From: an uncultured Lachnospiraceae bacterium
GTDB taxonomy: Bacteria; Bacillota; Clostridia; Lachnospirales; Lachnospiraceae
Assembly: GCA_910579735.1 (NCBI GenBank)
Contig: CAJTUZ010000004.1
Location: 47,922 to 111,921 of the forward strand
Reading direction: 5' to 3'
DNA: 64,000 nt
Below the pieces are notes generated by a model, which did no database searches, was not told the DNA's origin, and was given only the letters and a program-made list of their open reading frames with translations. Made by a program: the position numbers and the translations under genes. Of the stretch, positions 34,746 through 43,838 are shown piece after piece (the stretch's first letter is position 1; every line of letters begins with the position of its first letter).

Positions 34746-35630
34746 CTATCGTATGATCGTCATATCTGTTCTGTAAATGTCCGTACAATCCCAGCCGTTC
34801 ATCCACTTAGCCGGCGCCGTCACGATCTTGTCCGGATTCTCATTCAGATAGGAAGCCCACCAGCTGAAACTGCTGTTTGCAAGAATATTATGCTTGCAGC
34901 GGCTCATAAGCGTAAGCGCTTCGTAGTCCTTTTCATCCGGTAATTCCACCAATATAATATCGCATGTTTTTTTATCAATCCAGTCTCTGCTCCATTCCCG
35001 GTCATTGGTAAACAGATAAAACGTGCAGGCCGGATGCCTGTCCGCAAGATAACGCATAGCGCGCTCATAGTATGCCTCCGTGCAGATATGGCCGAATAAT
35101 GCCTGATTCTCCGGCAAAAGATAATCTCCTCTGCGCACATGGACGCTGACGGAGCACGTATTTTCCATCTGCTGCAGATAGTCCTGCGCACATGCTGAAA
35201 GACCGTATCCATTTACTGCGTTTCTTCTGACACTTTCCAGGCCGAGGTCCTTTTTGATCAGTGTTCCCACATCCGGAAAATATTTCTCGGACTGCCAGTA
35301 TCCTTCCAGATAAATATCGTCCCATGTGAAAATTTCAGGCAGAAACCGTTTGCTTTCTTCAAAATAGGATTTCTTATGCCGCCCGAACAGTTTTCTGCGC
35401 ACTCTGGCGCTGAAAGCAGGAGAAGCATCTGTCATCCGCATGATCTCTTCCCTGGATGCTTTTTCATATGCAGCGCCAAAAGGCGCCAGCGCAGGGTCTC
35501 TCTGCCTATCTTCCCGAAAACCCGCTTCATCATCCATTTTTACTGTTTTCCCCATAGCCGTAAGCTGTCTGTAGAGCGCATACTGGAACATTTGATTGCC
35601 CAGTCCGCCCGCCATTTGGAGGATTATCAT
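34746..35630 (-). CDS. GT11 alpha-1,2-fucosyltransferase
   Basis: A 294-residue enzyme with all three GT11 motifs intact: MAGGLGNQMFQYALYRQL, VSVHVRRGDYLL (HxRRGDY) and ILANSSFSWWASYLN. It transfers fucose in alpha-1,2 linkage from GDP-fucose. Its length is normal for the family. AGAAAGG upstream of the ATG supports the start. It sits between a GT2 gene and the ABC exporter. Confidence 0.9.
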   Translation of the reverse strand: MIILQMAGGLGNQMFQYALYRQLTAMGKTVKMDDEAGFREDRQRDPALAPFGAAYEKASREEIMRMTDASPAFSARVRRKLFGRHKKSYFEESKRFLPEIFTWDDIYLEGYWQSEKYFPDVGTLIKKDLGLESVRRNAVNGYGLSACAQDYLQQMENTCSVSVHVRRGDYLLPENQALFGHICTEAYYERAMRYLADRHPACTFYLFTNDREWSRDWIDKKTCDIILVELPDEKDYEALTLMSRCKHNILANSSFSWWASYLNENPDKIVTAPAKWMNGWDCTDIYRTDMTIIR

Positions 35631-35663
35631 ATTGCACTGTGCCTTTCTGACATTTTCATTACC

Positions 35664-36755
35664 CTAAGCCTGTCCCGCACCGCTTCTTCGTCTTTTAAGC
35701 GGCAAAACGACTGCTTCGTTGATCTGCATCACGAACCAGTACAAATGCGGCGACTTTAAAAACAGATCCATCTTCTTCTTTTCATTTGGATTCGCCACAC
35801 TGCATCGGTAAATTTGCTCATATCGGTCTTTGTTCTGTTCTATGCTCTTATAAATAACATCCGTAATTTCTTTCAGATATTTCTTTTTATCCGAAATAGT
35901 TTCTTTTTTGATCTGATTATAAAAAAGAAGCAGTCTCTTATAGAAAAAATAATCGTGCGTATCCGCCAGATCGGGCCTGCCTACAGAAAGCAGAAAGCCT
36001 CTCTTTTCCAGGTACGCCGGTATATGATCCGTGAAAGTACGGGGATTGACCCTCGTATTCATAATACTGCCTTCTCTGTCTATTATATAATTATAACAGG
36101 CACTGTCAAGGTAAACGCATCTGTGCGCATGACTTAACGCCGACGTGGCAAACATTATGTCCTCATACCATTTGCCTGACGGAAACTGCAGATTGTCAAG
36201 CACTTTCCGCCGGTACAGTTTATTCCATGCGGCGTTTTGGATATCATATTCTTCCCGTTCCTCCACATAATATTGCAGCGCTTCCTGTCCCTCAAAAACA
36301 ACTGCCCTGTCACGGGAATCATCCTGCGTATGACTCCGGCCGACCCGCCTGTATCTGCAAATGGCGATATCCGCCTGCTGCTCCGACAGCGCGCTGAACA
36401 TCTTCTCATACATATCGGCATCGATCCAGTCGTCACCATCCACGAACCCGATAAAGTTCCCTTTTGCCGCGGCGATTCCCACGTTCCTTGCATCCGCCGG
36501 ACCGCCGTTTTCCTTATGGATCACCATGATCCTGTCATCTTCCTCCGCCAGCCTGTCACAGATTTCTCCGCTGCCATCCGTAGAGCCGTCGTCCACAAGA
36601 ATGATCTCCAGATTCCGGTACGTCTGCCGGGAAATAGAATTCACGCCTCTTTCTATATAGGAAGCAATATTATAAACTGCCACGATCACAGAAATCAATT
36701 CCCTCTGTTTCGCCGGAGGAACCGCCGCCGGCCTATATTGTTCCAATATCTTCAT
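35664..36755 (-). CDS. Glycosyltransferase family 2
   Basis: A 363-residue GT-A enzyme with ISVIVAVYNIASYIERGVNS, VDDGSTDGSGEICD and GFVDGDDWID (DxD near residue 108). The C-terminal region is rich in tyrosine and lysine, and the last residues are basic. It is a cytoplasmic sugar transferase with unknown specificity. Its start lies 65 bp from palindromic element copy 3. AAAGGA upstream of the ATG supports the start. Confidence 0.87.
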   Translation of the reverse strand: MKILEQYRPAAVPPAKQRELISVIVAVYNIASYIERGVNSISRQTYRNLEIILVDDGSTDGSGEICDRLAEEDDRIMVIHKENGGPADARNVGIAAAKGNFIGFVDGDDWIDADMYEKMFSALSEQQADIAICRYRRVGRSHTQDDSRDRAVVFEGQEALQYYVEEREEYDIQNAAWNKLYRRKVLDNLQFPSGKWYEDIMFATSALSHAHRCVYLDSACYNYIIDREGSIMNTRVNPRTFTDHIPAYLEKRGFLLSVGRPDLADTHDYFFYKRLLLFYNQIKKETISDKKKYLKEITDVIYKSIEQNKDRYEQIYRCSVANPNEKKKMDLFLKSPHLYWFVMQINEAVVLPLKRRRSGAGQA

Positions 36756-36820
36756 GAGAAATATCCTTTCATTTTACTCTGTACCCATATTCTCCGTTCT
36801 GTCTCCCTGCGAAAAACAAA

Positions 36821-37013
36821 GCCTGAGACGCTGCAGCGGACGGCCCGGCGGAAAAAAGTTTCTGCTTCGAGGCACGCTTTCGCTCCGTTAAAAACGCAGC
36901 GGTACTAGGAATTTTGAACCGCAAGCGCCTCAAAATTCAAGTGCCGGCGTTTTTAGAGGGCCCTTCAGCAGAAATCTTTTTTCCGCCGGGCCGTCCGCTG
37001 CAGCGTCTCAGGC
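36821..37013. repeat. Palindromic element, copy 3
   Basis: A 193-bp palindrome with perfect 38-bp outer arms (36821-36858 and 36976-37013, starting GCCTGAGACGCTGCAG). The core is nearly identical to copy 2, including the inner stem GAATTTTGA / TCAAAATTC. It begins 17 nt after the stop codon of the asparagine-synthase-like gene. On the minus strand the left arm is followed by TTTGTTTTTC, so only this copy looks like a possible intrinsic terminator. Confidence 0.93.
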
Positions 37014-37030
37014 TCCCCCCAAGCTCCGTC

Positions 37031-38929
37031 TCATCCGCCATTCACCGATGACAGAAACATCAAAACATACCATATCTGCCTGCGCCAAATATCCCGCTCT
37101 ATAAAATCCTCCCATATCCGGCACACGGCATCAGCATTTAATAACCCTTGTTCTTTTATTTTCCGTTTATCCAGAAGACTTTCCGCCCAATTACGCAGTT
37201 CCGGCTCTTTCAGCCATTTATGAAGCGGAATGGCAAAACCTTTTTTCGGGCGTTCCATAAGTTCTTGCGGTACGTATTTATATAAAATATCACGTAATAT
37301 TTTTTTGGTCACTTCTCCCTGTCTTTTATAGGAAACCGGCAAAGTCCAGGCAAATTCCACCACATCTTTGTCAAGCATCGGCACCCTTGTTTCCAAAGAC
37401 ACCGCCATGGCAGTCCTGTCCACCTTGGTCAGAATATCGTCCGGATGGTACATCAGCATGTCCATCAACATCAGATTATGCACGGGTTCCGGTAAAAAAC
37501 CGTCCTCGTAATCATCCATCGCGGTTCTGCAAAGATCGCATGAATCTTTACCCGCAAGCGCTCTTCGCACATCCTCCGCTATGAGAGAAAGACCCTCGCC
37601 AATTTCGGAGCGTCTGTACAGATCTTCTATCCCCGAAGCGCCAAGCAGTCTGGCACGGGTTGCAAGCGGGCCGCTCTTTCCCCACGGCGTATGCAGAATT
37701 ATGCCGCTTGCGGACTTTCTAACAGGCCAGGGAATCTTCCGCGTCTTCTGCCAGATCCTTTCCATAGACTGATACGTCCGGTAACCACAGAAAAGTTCGT
37801 CTCCGCCATCTCCGGAAAGCGATACCGTAACATGCTCTTTTGTCATTTTACTGACAAGATAGGTGGGTATCTGGGAAGAATCGGCAAACGGTTCTCCGAA
37901 CATCTTTCCGAGCATCGGTATCACCTGCCTGGCATCCTCCGGTGTAATATAAAGTTCCGTATGTTCCGTTCCGAGATGCTCCGCGATCTTTGCGGCAATT
38001 TCCGCTTCATTAAAGCCTTCCTCACGCATCCCGATCGTATAACTTTTCACACGCCTGCCGCTTAACGACTGCATGAGCGCGACAATCGTCGGACTGTCGA
38101 TCCCTGCGGATAAAAAGGCGCCTACCGGTACATCCGCCACCATCTGTTCCCTGATCGCATTTTTCAGACGCTCTTCCAATTCCGCCGCCGCTTCTTCTTC
38201 CGACCCGCGGAAAAGATGGTTCTGTCCATCATAAGCCGCCTGACGCATCGACCAGTAGGTACGGAAACTGCACTGCGCAAACGGCGCCCGGATCTCCATG
38301 ATCTTCCCCGGTTCCAGTTTATAAATATCCTCATACACCGAATAGGGCGCAGGAATGTAACCATAACGGAAATAGGTCTCCAGGATCCCGGTGTTAACGG
38401 GTTTATTAAAATTGTCCAGACAAGTCAATGAGTTCAGATCCGATGCAAATGCAAAGGTTTTGCCAATAAAACCATAATATAAAGGTTTTTCTCCGACTCT
38501 GTCGCGCGCAAGATATAACACCTGTTCTTTTTTATCATACAGGGCGAGCGCAAACATCCCTTTACTCATTTTCAGCGTTTCATAAAGCCCATATGCAGAA
38601 ACTGCTTCCAAAAGCACCTCCGTATCCGAAGTGCCTCTAAAAGCAGTTACTTTTTTCTCCTGTATCAGTTTGTTTTTGATATCGCGGTAATTATAGACTT
38701 CTCCATTATAAGCAATCACATAACGACCGTTATGTGATTCCATAGGCTGTGCTCCCCCGGAAGACAGGTCTACAATAGACAATCTTCTATGTCCAAGCAC
38801 CACCTGCTTATCGTCCGCCGCCCAAATACCGGACGCATCGGGTCCTCTATGATACATTCTGGCATTCATACGATTGATGTTTTCATACCAGTCAAATTCT
38901 GCATTACAAAATCCGGCAATTCCACACAT
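37031..38929 (-). CDS. asnB-like: AsnB-type glutamine-dependent amidotransferase
   Basis: A 632-residue protein. Class II glutamine amidotransferase domain: N-terminal MCGIAGFCN with Cys2 as the nucleophile, then RGPDASG and the AYNGEVYNY loop. The synthetase domain has the pyrophosphate loop SAGIDSP (a variant of SGGxDS) and SLSGDGGDELFCGY. In polysaccharide loci such enzymes amidate sugar acids, for example uronic acid to uronamide, instead of making asparagine. The dehydrogenase and epimerase at the right of the window would supply such an acid. A free-asparagine role cannot be excluded. Confidence 0.88.
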   Translation of the reverse strand: MCGIAGFCNAEFDWYENINRMNARMYHRGPDASGIWAADDKQVVLGHRRLSIVDLSSGGAQPMESHNGRYVIAYNGEVYNYRDIKNKLIQEKKVTAFRGTSDTEVLLEAVSAYGLYETLKMSKGMFALALYDKKEQVLYLARDRVGEKPLYYGFIGKTFAFASDLNSLTCLDNFNKPVNTGILETYFRYGYIPAPYSVYEDIYKLEPGKIMEIRAPFAQCSFRTYWSMRQAAYDGQNHLFRGSEEEAAAELEERLKNAIREQMVADVPVGAFLSAGIDSPTIVALMQSLSGRRVKSYTIGMREEGFNEAEIAAKIAEHLGTEHTELYITPEDARQVIPMLGKMFGEPFADSSQIPTYLVSKMTKEHVTVSLSGDGGDELFCGYRTYQSMERIWQKTRKIPWPVRKSASGIILHTPWGKSGPLATRARLLGASGIEDLYRRSEIGEGLSLIAEDVRRALAGKDSCDLCRTAMDDYEDGFLPEPVHNLMLMDMLMYHPDDILTKVDRTAMAVSLETRVPMLDKDVVEFAWTLPVSYKRQGEVTKKILRDILYKYVPQELMERPKKGFAIPLHKWLKEPELRNWAESLLDKRKIKEQGLLNADAVCRIWEDFIERDIWRRQIWYVLMFLSSVNGG

Positions 38930-38995
38930 TACAATATCCTATGCCTTTCTCCCATCCTGTTCGTATCTGTTCTGCATCCTGCGCCGATCTGCGTT

Positions 38996-40219
38996 CTACC
39001 CTTTCATGATACATTGTTCAAAGTATTCCTGCCACTGTCTGTTGACCCGCTCAGGAGCAAGCCGTTCCTGTATTTTATGGGCCTGTGCCCCTAACCTCTC
39101 TGCAAGCTCCGGATCGGAAAGCAGCATATCCAATGCCGCAGTCAATGCCTCTTCATCTCCTGCAGGAATGATCCAGCCGTTTTTACCGTGCTCGATCAGC
39201 TCCACGGTTCCGCCGCTTGGCACATCCGTTGCAATGACCGGCAGACCGAGCGCCATTGCCTCTATCAGCGCATTCGATACCCCTTCCGAATAAGAAGTCA
39301 GAAGAAACAACGCCGCGCTTTCTATTTTCTCCGCCACATCAGGGATTACCCCGGGCAGAAAAATCCTGTTTTCAGCTCCGAAAGATGCAACCATCTGCTC
39401 CAGCTGAGCGCGAAGCGCTCCATCTCCGTATATTGTTAACGTATACTCCGGATATTTCTCCATCAGTTTCGCAAAGGCACGAATCATCATCTCATGATTT
39501 TTATTAGCATCCAGACGTCCGACCGAAACGATGCGTTTCTCCCGTTCTCCCTGATACTGCGGCCGCAAAAAATCAGGGTTCAAGGAATTCGGAAGAATAA
39601 CGGCCATTCTTTCAACTTTTCCGGAAAAGAAAGTGCGTGACCGCTCCGTCTGTAAAATAACACCCGTTGCAAATGGAAACAAAAGATTGGCAAGCATCTT
39701 CATCAAACGGTTCGGATATTCTTCCGCCGCCTCACCTACAACGGAAACAACCGGCTTCGTCTTCGTAAACATCGTTGTCACGATTGTCATGAAGTTATTC
39801 TTTCCCACACACGATAATACGAGATCCGGACGTTCCATTTTCCAGATACGGTGCAGCTTGCCCACTCTGCGCAGAAAATTAACGACTCTGTTTCGTGTTG
39901 TTTCCCGGGGGGTAATGTCTGAGATCACTCTTTCTATTCCGGCCGCCAGCTCGTATTCATGCTCCTTACGATACTGCGTTACCATAACGACCTGATATCC
40001 CTGCTCCAGAAAATATTCCGCCAGATTGATAAAGACCCGTTCCGCGCCGCCCTTGTGAAGAGAGCCGATATAAAAGGCAATCTTACGTCGGCTGTCTGCA
40101 ATTTCATACGGCTTACCCGGCTGCTTTTCGTCTGCAAGTTTTCCTGCATGATATATGTTATTTTTTGCTTTTTCACCGCCAATGTTGTTATTTAATTCAT
40201 TTTTCCCGTTTTTTTGCAT
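38996..40219 (-). CDS. Glycosyltransferase family 4
   Basis: A 407-residue GT-B enzyme. Its first 45 residues are a charged, Asn/Lys-rich leader with no family match. The domain then begins RKIAFYIGSLHKGGAERVF. The donor half has RIVSVGRLDANKNHEMMI and FLLTSYSEGVSNALIEAM (E-x7-E). GKNNF near residue 135 is a short GT4 acceptor-side motif. It is a cytoplasmic sugar transferase. No internal start codon lies between the leader and the domain, so the long form is kept. Confidence 0.85.
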   Translation of the reverse strand: MQKNGKNELNNNIGGEKAKNNIYHAGKLADEKQPGKPYEIADSRRKIAFYIGSLHKGGAERVFINLAEYFLEQGYQVVMVTQYRKEHEYELAAGIERVISDITPRETTRNRVVNFLRRVGKLHRIWKMERPDLVLSCVGKNNFMTIVTTMFTKTKPVVSVVGEAAEEYPNRLMKMLANLLFPFATGVILQTERSRTFFSGKVERMAVILPNSLNPDFLRPQYQGEREKRIVSVGRLDANKNHEMMIRAFAKLMEKYPEYTLTIYGDGALRAQLEQMVASFGAENRIFLPGVIPDVAEKIESAALFLLTSYSEGVSNALIEAMALGLPVIATDVPSGGTVELIEHGKNGWIIPAGDEEALTAALDMLLSDPELAERLGAQAHKIQERLAPERVNRQWQEYFEQCIMKG

Positions 40220-40321
40220 TTTAATTGAATCCTATTTTAATTTTCCGCCCAATTTATGCCTTTTCTCCGCCATTTATCCGTATCGGGTATGCCTGAGTAA
40301 TATATGCTTTACCATTTATTT

Positions 40322-42250
40322 TTATTTGCAATAATACTGATACCACTGCTGAAAAACAAAGAAGGACCATGTCAGTTTGGAATAATTGGCTCCCGTAGCC
40401 GGTCCCGCATCTCCGGTTTTGATATAACTGCGGATCATATCGGAAGTATAGGCCGCATCAAAAATACCCTGTCTGTCCAAATATTCATAACTGCTGTAAT
40501 CTAATAACTGTTCCCGTAACGGCCCGCGCAGCCATTTATCAAGCGGTACGCCGAAACCGACCTTTGGCCGCTCCAGCAGCTCTTTCGGAATATAGTCATA
40601 AGCAATATCCTTCAATATATGCTTCTTATCACCGCCGGCATATTTATGCTCATGTAAGATCCTGTAGGAATATTCCATAACATTTGTATCCAGAATCGGG
40701 CATCTTGCCTCCAGAGAATACTTCATAGACGCTCTGTCCACCTTACAGAGAATGTCTCCGGGCAGATAAGTATCCATATCCAGGAGCATTCTGCGTATCT
40801 GCCAGTCCTTCACACCGTATGCGCTCTCTATCAGGTAATGAATGGGTAACGGTTGTAATTTTTCAGTTGATGTTCCCTGTCCCGCCGACCAGATATCTTT
40901 GACCATGGCCTTAGCCCTGATCAGATAATTACCGGCTCCAAACTGTGTTTGTGATTCCTTTTCACGATTTCCTGCGATTACGCGCACCCGAAAAGGCAGA
41001 CGGTCCTCCAGTTTCGCCTGTTTAAGTCCCGGCAGATGGCAAATTCCGTGCACCATAGCGCCAAGCATGTCCAGTTTTTGTGCCTGTCTGACATTTTCGT
41101 ATATATTATATCCGCAGAAAAATTCATCCCCGCCATCACCGGATAACGCTACCGTTACCGACTCTCTCGCCAGCCTGGACACAAGCATTGTCGCGATTTC
41201 GGAACTGTCCGCAAACGGTTCGTCATAATACTGCCCGATACTGTCCACCATATCGAACATAGCCTGCTCGTCGATATACATTTCCGTATGGTCCGTTCCG
41301 AGGTATTCCGCCACTTTTCTGGCATAGCCGGCCTCGTTATATTTCTCCTCATGAAATCCTATTGAAAAAGTTTTAACCGGCGTATCCGCATGTTCCTGTG
41401 CAATCGCCGTCACAAGAGAGGAATCATATCCGCCGCTTAGAAAAGAGCCAAGAGGTACGTCTGCGATCATGCGCGCGGCAACCGACTTCTTTAACAGTTC
41501 TTTAAGTCCCTCTTTTGCCTCCTCATAGCTTTTCACAGGATCTGCACTCTGTCTCCTGTATACTTCTTTGATATCCCAATACTTCCACGTTGTGATCTTC
41601 CCTGCCTGAAAATGCAGGACAGAACCCGGTTCCACTTTATAGACGTCCCGAAAGATACTGTCGGGCGCATTGATGTACTGTTGGAATAAATAGCGCGGCA
41701 GAACTTCCTGCCTGATCTCTTTTGCAAATCCAGGGCAGGACATGATCGGCTTTAGTTCCGATGCAAACACGATCCCCTCTTCCTGCTTCCAGTAATACAA
41801 CGGCTTTTTCCCGATCCTGTCCCGAAACAGCCAGACTTCGCCGCTGTCCCTGTCATACAGTGCGATCGCAAACATACCGTTAAAGCGTTTCACACAGTCC
41901 GCCCCCCATTTTAAATAGGCTGCAATAATGACTTCCGTGTCACAATTTGAACGGAACGGGTAATCGGAAAGCTCTTCTTTTAATTCCTTGAAATTATAAA
42001 TTTCCCCATTATAAATAACAGTCACTCTTTTATTAACAGAATGCATGGGTTGATGGCCAAGTTCCGACAGATCCAGAATAGACAAACGTCTCTGTGCAAA
42101 TCCGACAAAATAACCGCCGGACATTTCATAAATCTCTTCTCCGCTGTCATCCGGCCCGCGATGCACCATCGTATCGTTCATTGCCTTTAACTGTTCTAAT
42201 GTAATATCCGCAAAACTTTTTCTGCCGACATAACCGCATATACCGCACAT
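40322..42250 (-). CDS. asnB-like: AsnB-type glutamine-dependent amidotransferase (second copy)
   Basis: A 642-residue protein with N-terminal MCGICGYVG (Cys2 nucleophile), HRGPDDSGEE and YNGEIYNF, then LSGGYDSSLV (intact pyrophosphate loop) and LSGDGGDEFFCGY. It is a typical asparagine-synthase fold enzyme. Unlike the copy at 37031-38929 it keeps the canonical SGG loop. A role in amidating a sugar acid is proposed from context. GGAGCGG upstream of the ATG supports the start. A 102-nt gap with no recognisable signal separates it from the GT4 gene downstream. Confidence 0.88.
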   Translation of the reverse strand: MCGICGYVGRKSFADITLEQLKAMNDTMVHRGPDDSGEEIYEMSGGYFVGFAQRRLSILDLSELGHQPMHSVNKRVTVIYNGEIYNFKELKEELSDYPFRSNCDTEVIIAAYLKWGADCVKRFNGMFAIALYDRDSGEVWLFRDRIGKKPLYYWKQEEGIVFASELKPIMSCPGFAKEIRQEVLPRYLFQQYINAPDSIFRDVYKVEPGSVLHFQAGKITTWKYWDIKEVYRRQSADPVKSYEEAKEGLKELLKKSVAARMIADVPLGSFLSGGYDSSLVTAIAQEHADTPVKTFSIGFHEEKYNEAGYARKVAEYLGTDHTEMYIDEQAMFDMVDSIGQYYDEPFADSSEIATMLVSRLARESVTVALSGDGGDEFFCGYNIYENVRQAQKLDMLGAMVHGICHLPGLKQAKLEDRLPFRVRVIAGNREKESQTQFGAGNYLIRAKAMVKDIWSAGQGTSTEKLQPLPIHYLIESAYGVKDWQIRRMLLDMDTYLPGDILCKVDRASMKYSLEARCPILDTNVMEYSYRILHEHKYAGGDKKHILKDIAYDYIPKELLERPKVGFGVPLDKWLRGPLREQLLDYSSYEYLDRQGIFDAAYTSDMIRSYIKTGDAGPATGANYSKLTWSFFVFQQWYQYYCK

Positions 42251-42280
42251 ATCCGCTCCTGTTCCGGTCAGGCGCTCTGC

Positions 42281-43039
42281 CTACCGCTGATATTTCTCCA
42301 CAAAATAATCTTTATATTCTCCGAAGTCCTTGCATTCCTGATCGATAGAATCGATCAGCTCCACATATTTTTCCTGCACGAGCGCTCTATAGTTATTAAA
42401 ATTATTATACCCTTCCTTACACCATGCAAACGGGTGCGTCAGGATCTGTACTTTGGCGTGACCGTTGATGTTTTCCGCATCCGGATAACCATAGCGCCAG
42501 ATATGATTGGCGTCGGACATATATTTCACGTCTACAGGCGTCTCCGGCGTTATCTTGTCCGCAAAAGTAAAGAAATCGTCCTGATATGCATTGAGCAGTC
42601 CTTCCAACTTAATATTTTCCCGCAGCACATCTTTAGAAGGTCTGTGGATCGAAAATTCATTGATCTGAAAACCGAACATCTCGCTCAGAATATTCATCTC
42701 TTTCCTGACCTGCTTACGGATCTCCGTCATATCCGTCATCCCGTTTAAAGCAAAATGCAGACCGATATGCTGCCCTCTCTCATGCATATCCTTGATCATA
42801 TCCATATTTCTTCTGGAAAGAATATTATAAGAATTATTGGTCCACTGGAAAAAATAAGTAGACACAAAGTCCATGCTCTGCTCGACCCGTGCCAGCTCAT
42901 AAGCCCTTTCCACACTGTATTCCACGTCATGACGCATGATGACAAAGCTGTCTTTTGAGAGCGCATCGGCATAATTGGCATGTCGTCCCGTAGCCTGTAT
43001 GATTCTGATGATCTCTCTGTAATCTTCAAACGAAAACAT
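42281..43039 (-). CDS. Polysaccharide-deacetylase-fold (NodB-like) protein
   Basis: A 252-residue protein. FVIMRHDVEYSVERA near residues 31-45 places an HD pair like the NodB metal site, and GQHIGLHFALNG (about 88-99) supplies a further His in the place of the HxxxH helix. The C-terminal ILTHPFAW carries the last conserved His. This is a carbohydrate-esterase-4-like fold with a cytoplasmic location, since there is no signal peptide. It may N-deacetylate a sugar intermediate, giving a free amine for formylation or acylation; this is inference. AAAGGAG upstream of the ATG supports the start. Confidence 0.75.
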   Translation of the reverse strand: MFSFEDYREIIRIIQATGRHANYADALSKDSFVIMRHDVEYSVERAYELARVEQSMDFVSTYFFQWTNNSYNILSRRNMDMIKDMHERGQHIGLHFALNGMTDMTEIRKQVRKEMNILSEMFGFQINEFSIHRPSKDVLRENIKLEGLLNAYQDDFFTFADKITPETPVDVKYMSDANHIWRYGYPDAENINGHAKVQILTHPFAWCKEGYNNFNNYRALVQEKYVELIDSIDQECKDFGEYKDYFVEKYQR

Positions 43040-43077
43040 TTGTTTTTCTCCTTTGGTTTCCCGATAACATTTCTTTT

Positions 43078-43106
43078 ATTATATACGCAATAAACAAATG
43101 TGGCAA
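43078..43106 (-). promoter_or_regulatory. Promoter of the left block of the glycan locus
   Basis: On the minus strand -35 TTGCCA (43101-43106), exactly 17 bp of spacer, and -10 TATAAT (43078-43083) lie about 40 bp before the NodB-like gene ATG at 43039. The -10 box is perfect and the -35 box matches 5 of 6. This is the best promoter seen in the window and should drive the genes toward position 355. Confidence 0.8.
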
Positions 43107-43212
43107 GAATTTACTCCTCCGAAGCAAAAGGCAGTGCAAAAATTACTGCAGGCCGTGTCATATTTACCACCATGCTCTATTTTAACTTTTTACGCAAATA
43201 TAATGATATTAT

Positions 43213-43241
43213 TTTTCTTATGAAGAAACAAGTGCTATACT
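43213..43241 (+). promoter_or_regulatory. Weak candidate promoter for the chromate transporter genes
   Basis: On the plus strand a -10 box TATACT (43236-43241) stands 17 bp after a poor -35 TTTTCT (43213-43218), with AAGGAGG at 43251-43257 as ribosome site. The region 43040-43265 is a divergent intergenic space of 226 bp, and no other clear signal was seen besides the minus-strand promoter. Confidence 0.4.
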
Positions 43242-43265
43242 TATAGGCATAAGGAGGGAAGTACA

Positions 43266-43838
43266 TTGATGCAAAACCAAAAAATATTAATCAGATTGTT
43301 TTTATTAACTTTTCAGATAAGCGCCTGCACGTTCGGCGGCGGATTTGTGATAATACCTTTCATGCAGAAAAAGTTTGTTGATGAGCTGCACTGGATAGAA
43401 GATCAGGAAATGATGGACTTAACAACAATCGCACAATGTTCGCCCGGCGCAATCGCAGTTAATGCGTCTATCCTTATAGGATATCATATGGCAGGGGTGC
43501 CTGGGGCTTTGATAACGGTATTGGGGACAGTGCTGCCGCCGCTCATCATTATCTCTGTCATTTCCCTTTTCTATACTGCTTTTCGTGATAACGTGATCGT
43601 CAACATGGCTATGACAGGTATGCTTGCAGGGGCAGCCGCCGTAATCTGCGATGTCGTAATTACAATGGTAAAAAGCATTTTCCAGAAAAAGCGGATTCTG
43701 CCGATTGCTATTTTGTTTGTGTCCTTTATTGCCGTCCGTTTCATAAGAATCAACATTATACTGATCATCCTGATCTGTGCCGTAATCGGCGCTGCCGATA
43801 CGTTGTATTCTGGCAGGAAAGGGAGGCGGCCATTATGA
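43266..43838 (+). CDS. chrA-like: Chromate transporter family protein (half A)
   Basis: A 190-residue protein of the half-size CHR family. FGGGFVIIPFMQKKFVD, then CSPGAIAVNASILIGYHMAG and PGALITVLGTVLPP are the conserved CHR membrane motifs. About five helices are visible. CHR proteins export chromate or act as anion carriers; half-size members work as pairs. It overlaps the next gene by 4 bp, which supplies the partner. A TTG at 43266 and an ATG at 43269 are both possible starts behind the AAGGAGG site. Confidence 0.9.
   Translation: MMQNQKILIRLFLLTFQISACTFGGGFVIIPFMQKKFVDELHWIEDQEMMDLTTIAQCSPGAIAVNASILIGYHMAGVPGALITVLGTVLPPLIIISVISLFYTAFRDNVIVNMAMTGMLAGAAAVICDVVITMVKSIFQKKRILPIAILFVSFIAVRFIRINIILIILICAVIGAADTLYSGRKGRRPL

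Noticed and set aside
36821..37013. Ordinary intrinsic terminators as the full explanation for the three palindromes
   Set aside because: Stems of about 48 bp with nested conserved cores are far longer than terminators, and copies 1 and 2 have no T-tract.
37031..42250. AsnB homologues as lasso-peptide cyclases
   Set aside because: No precursor peptide or B-type protease gene is nearby, and the context is entirely glycan synthesis.
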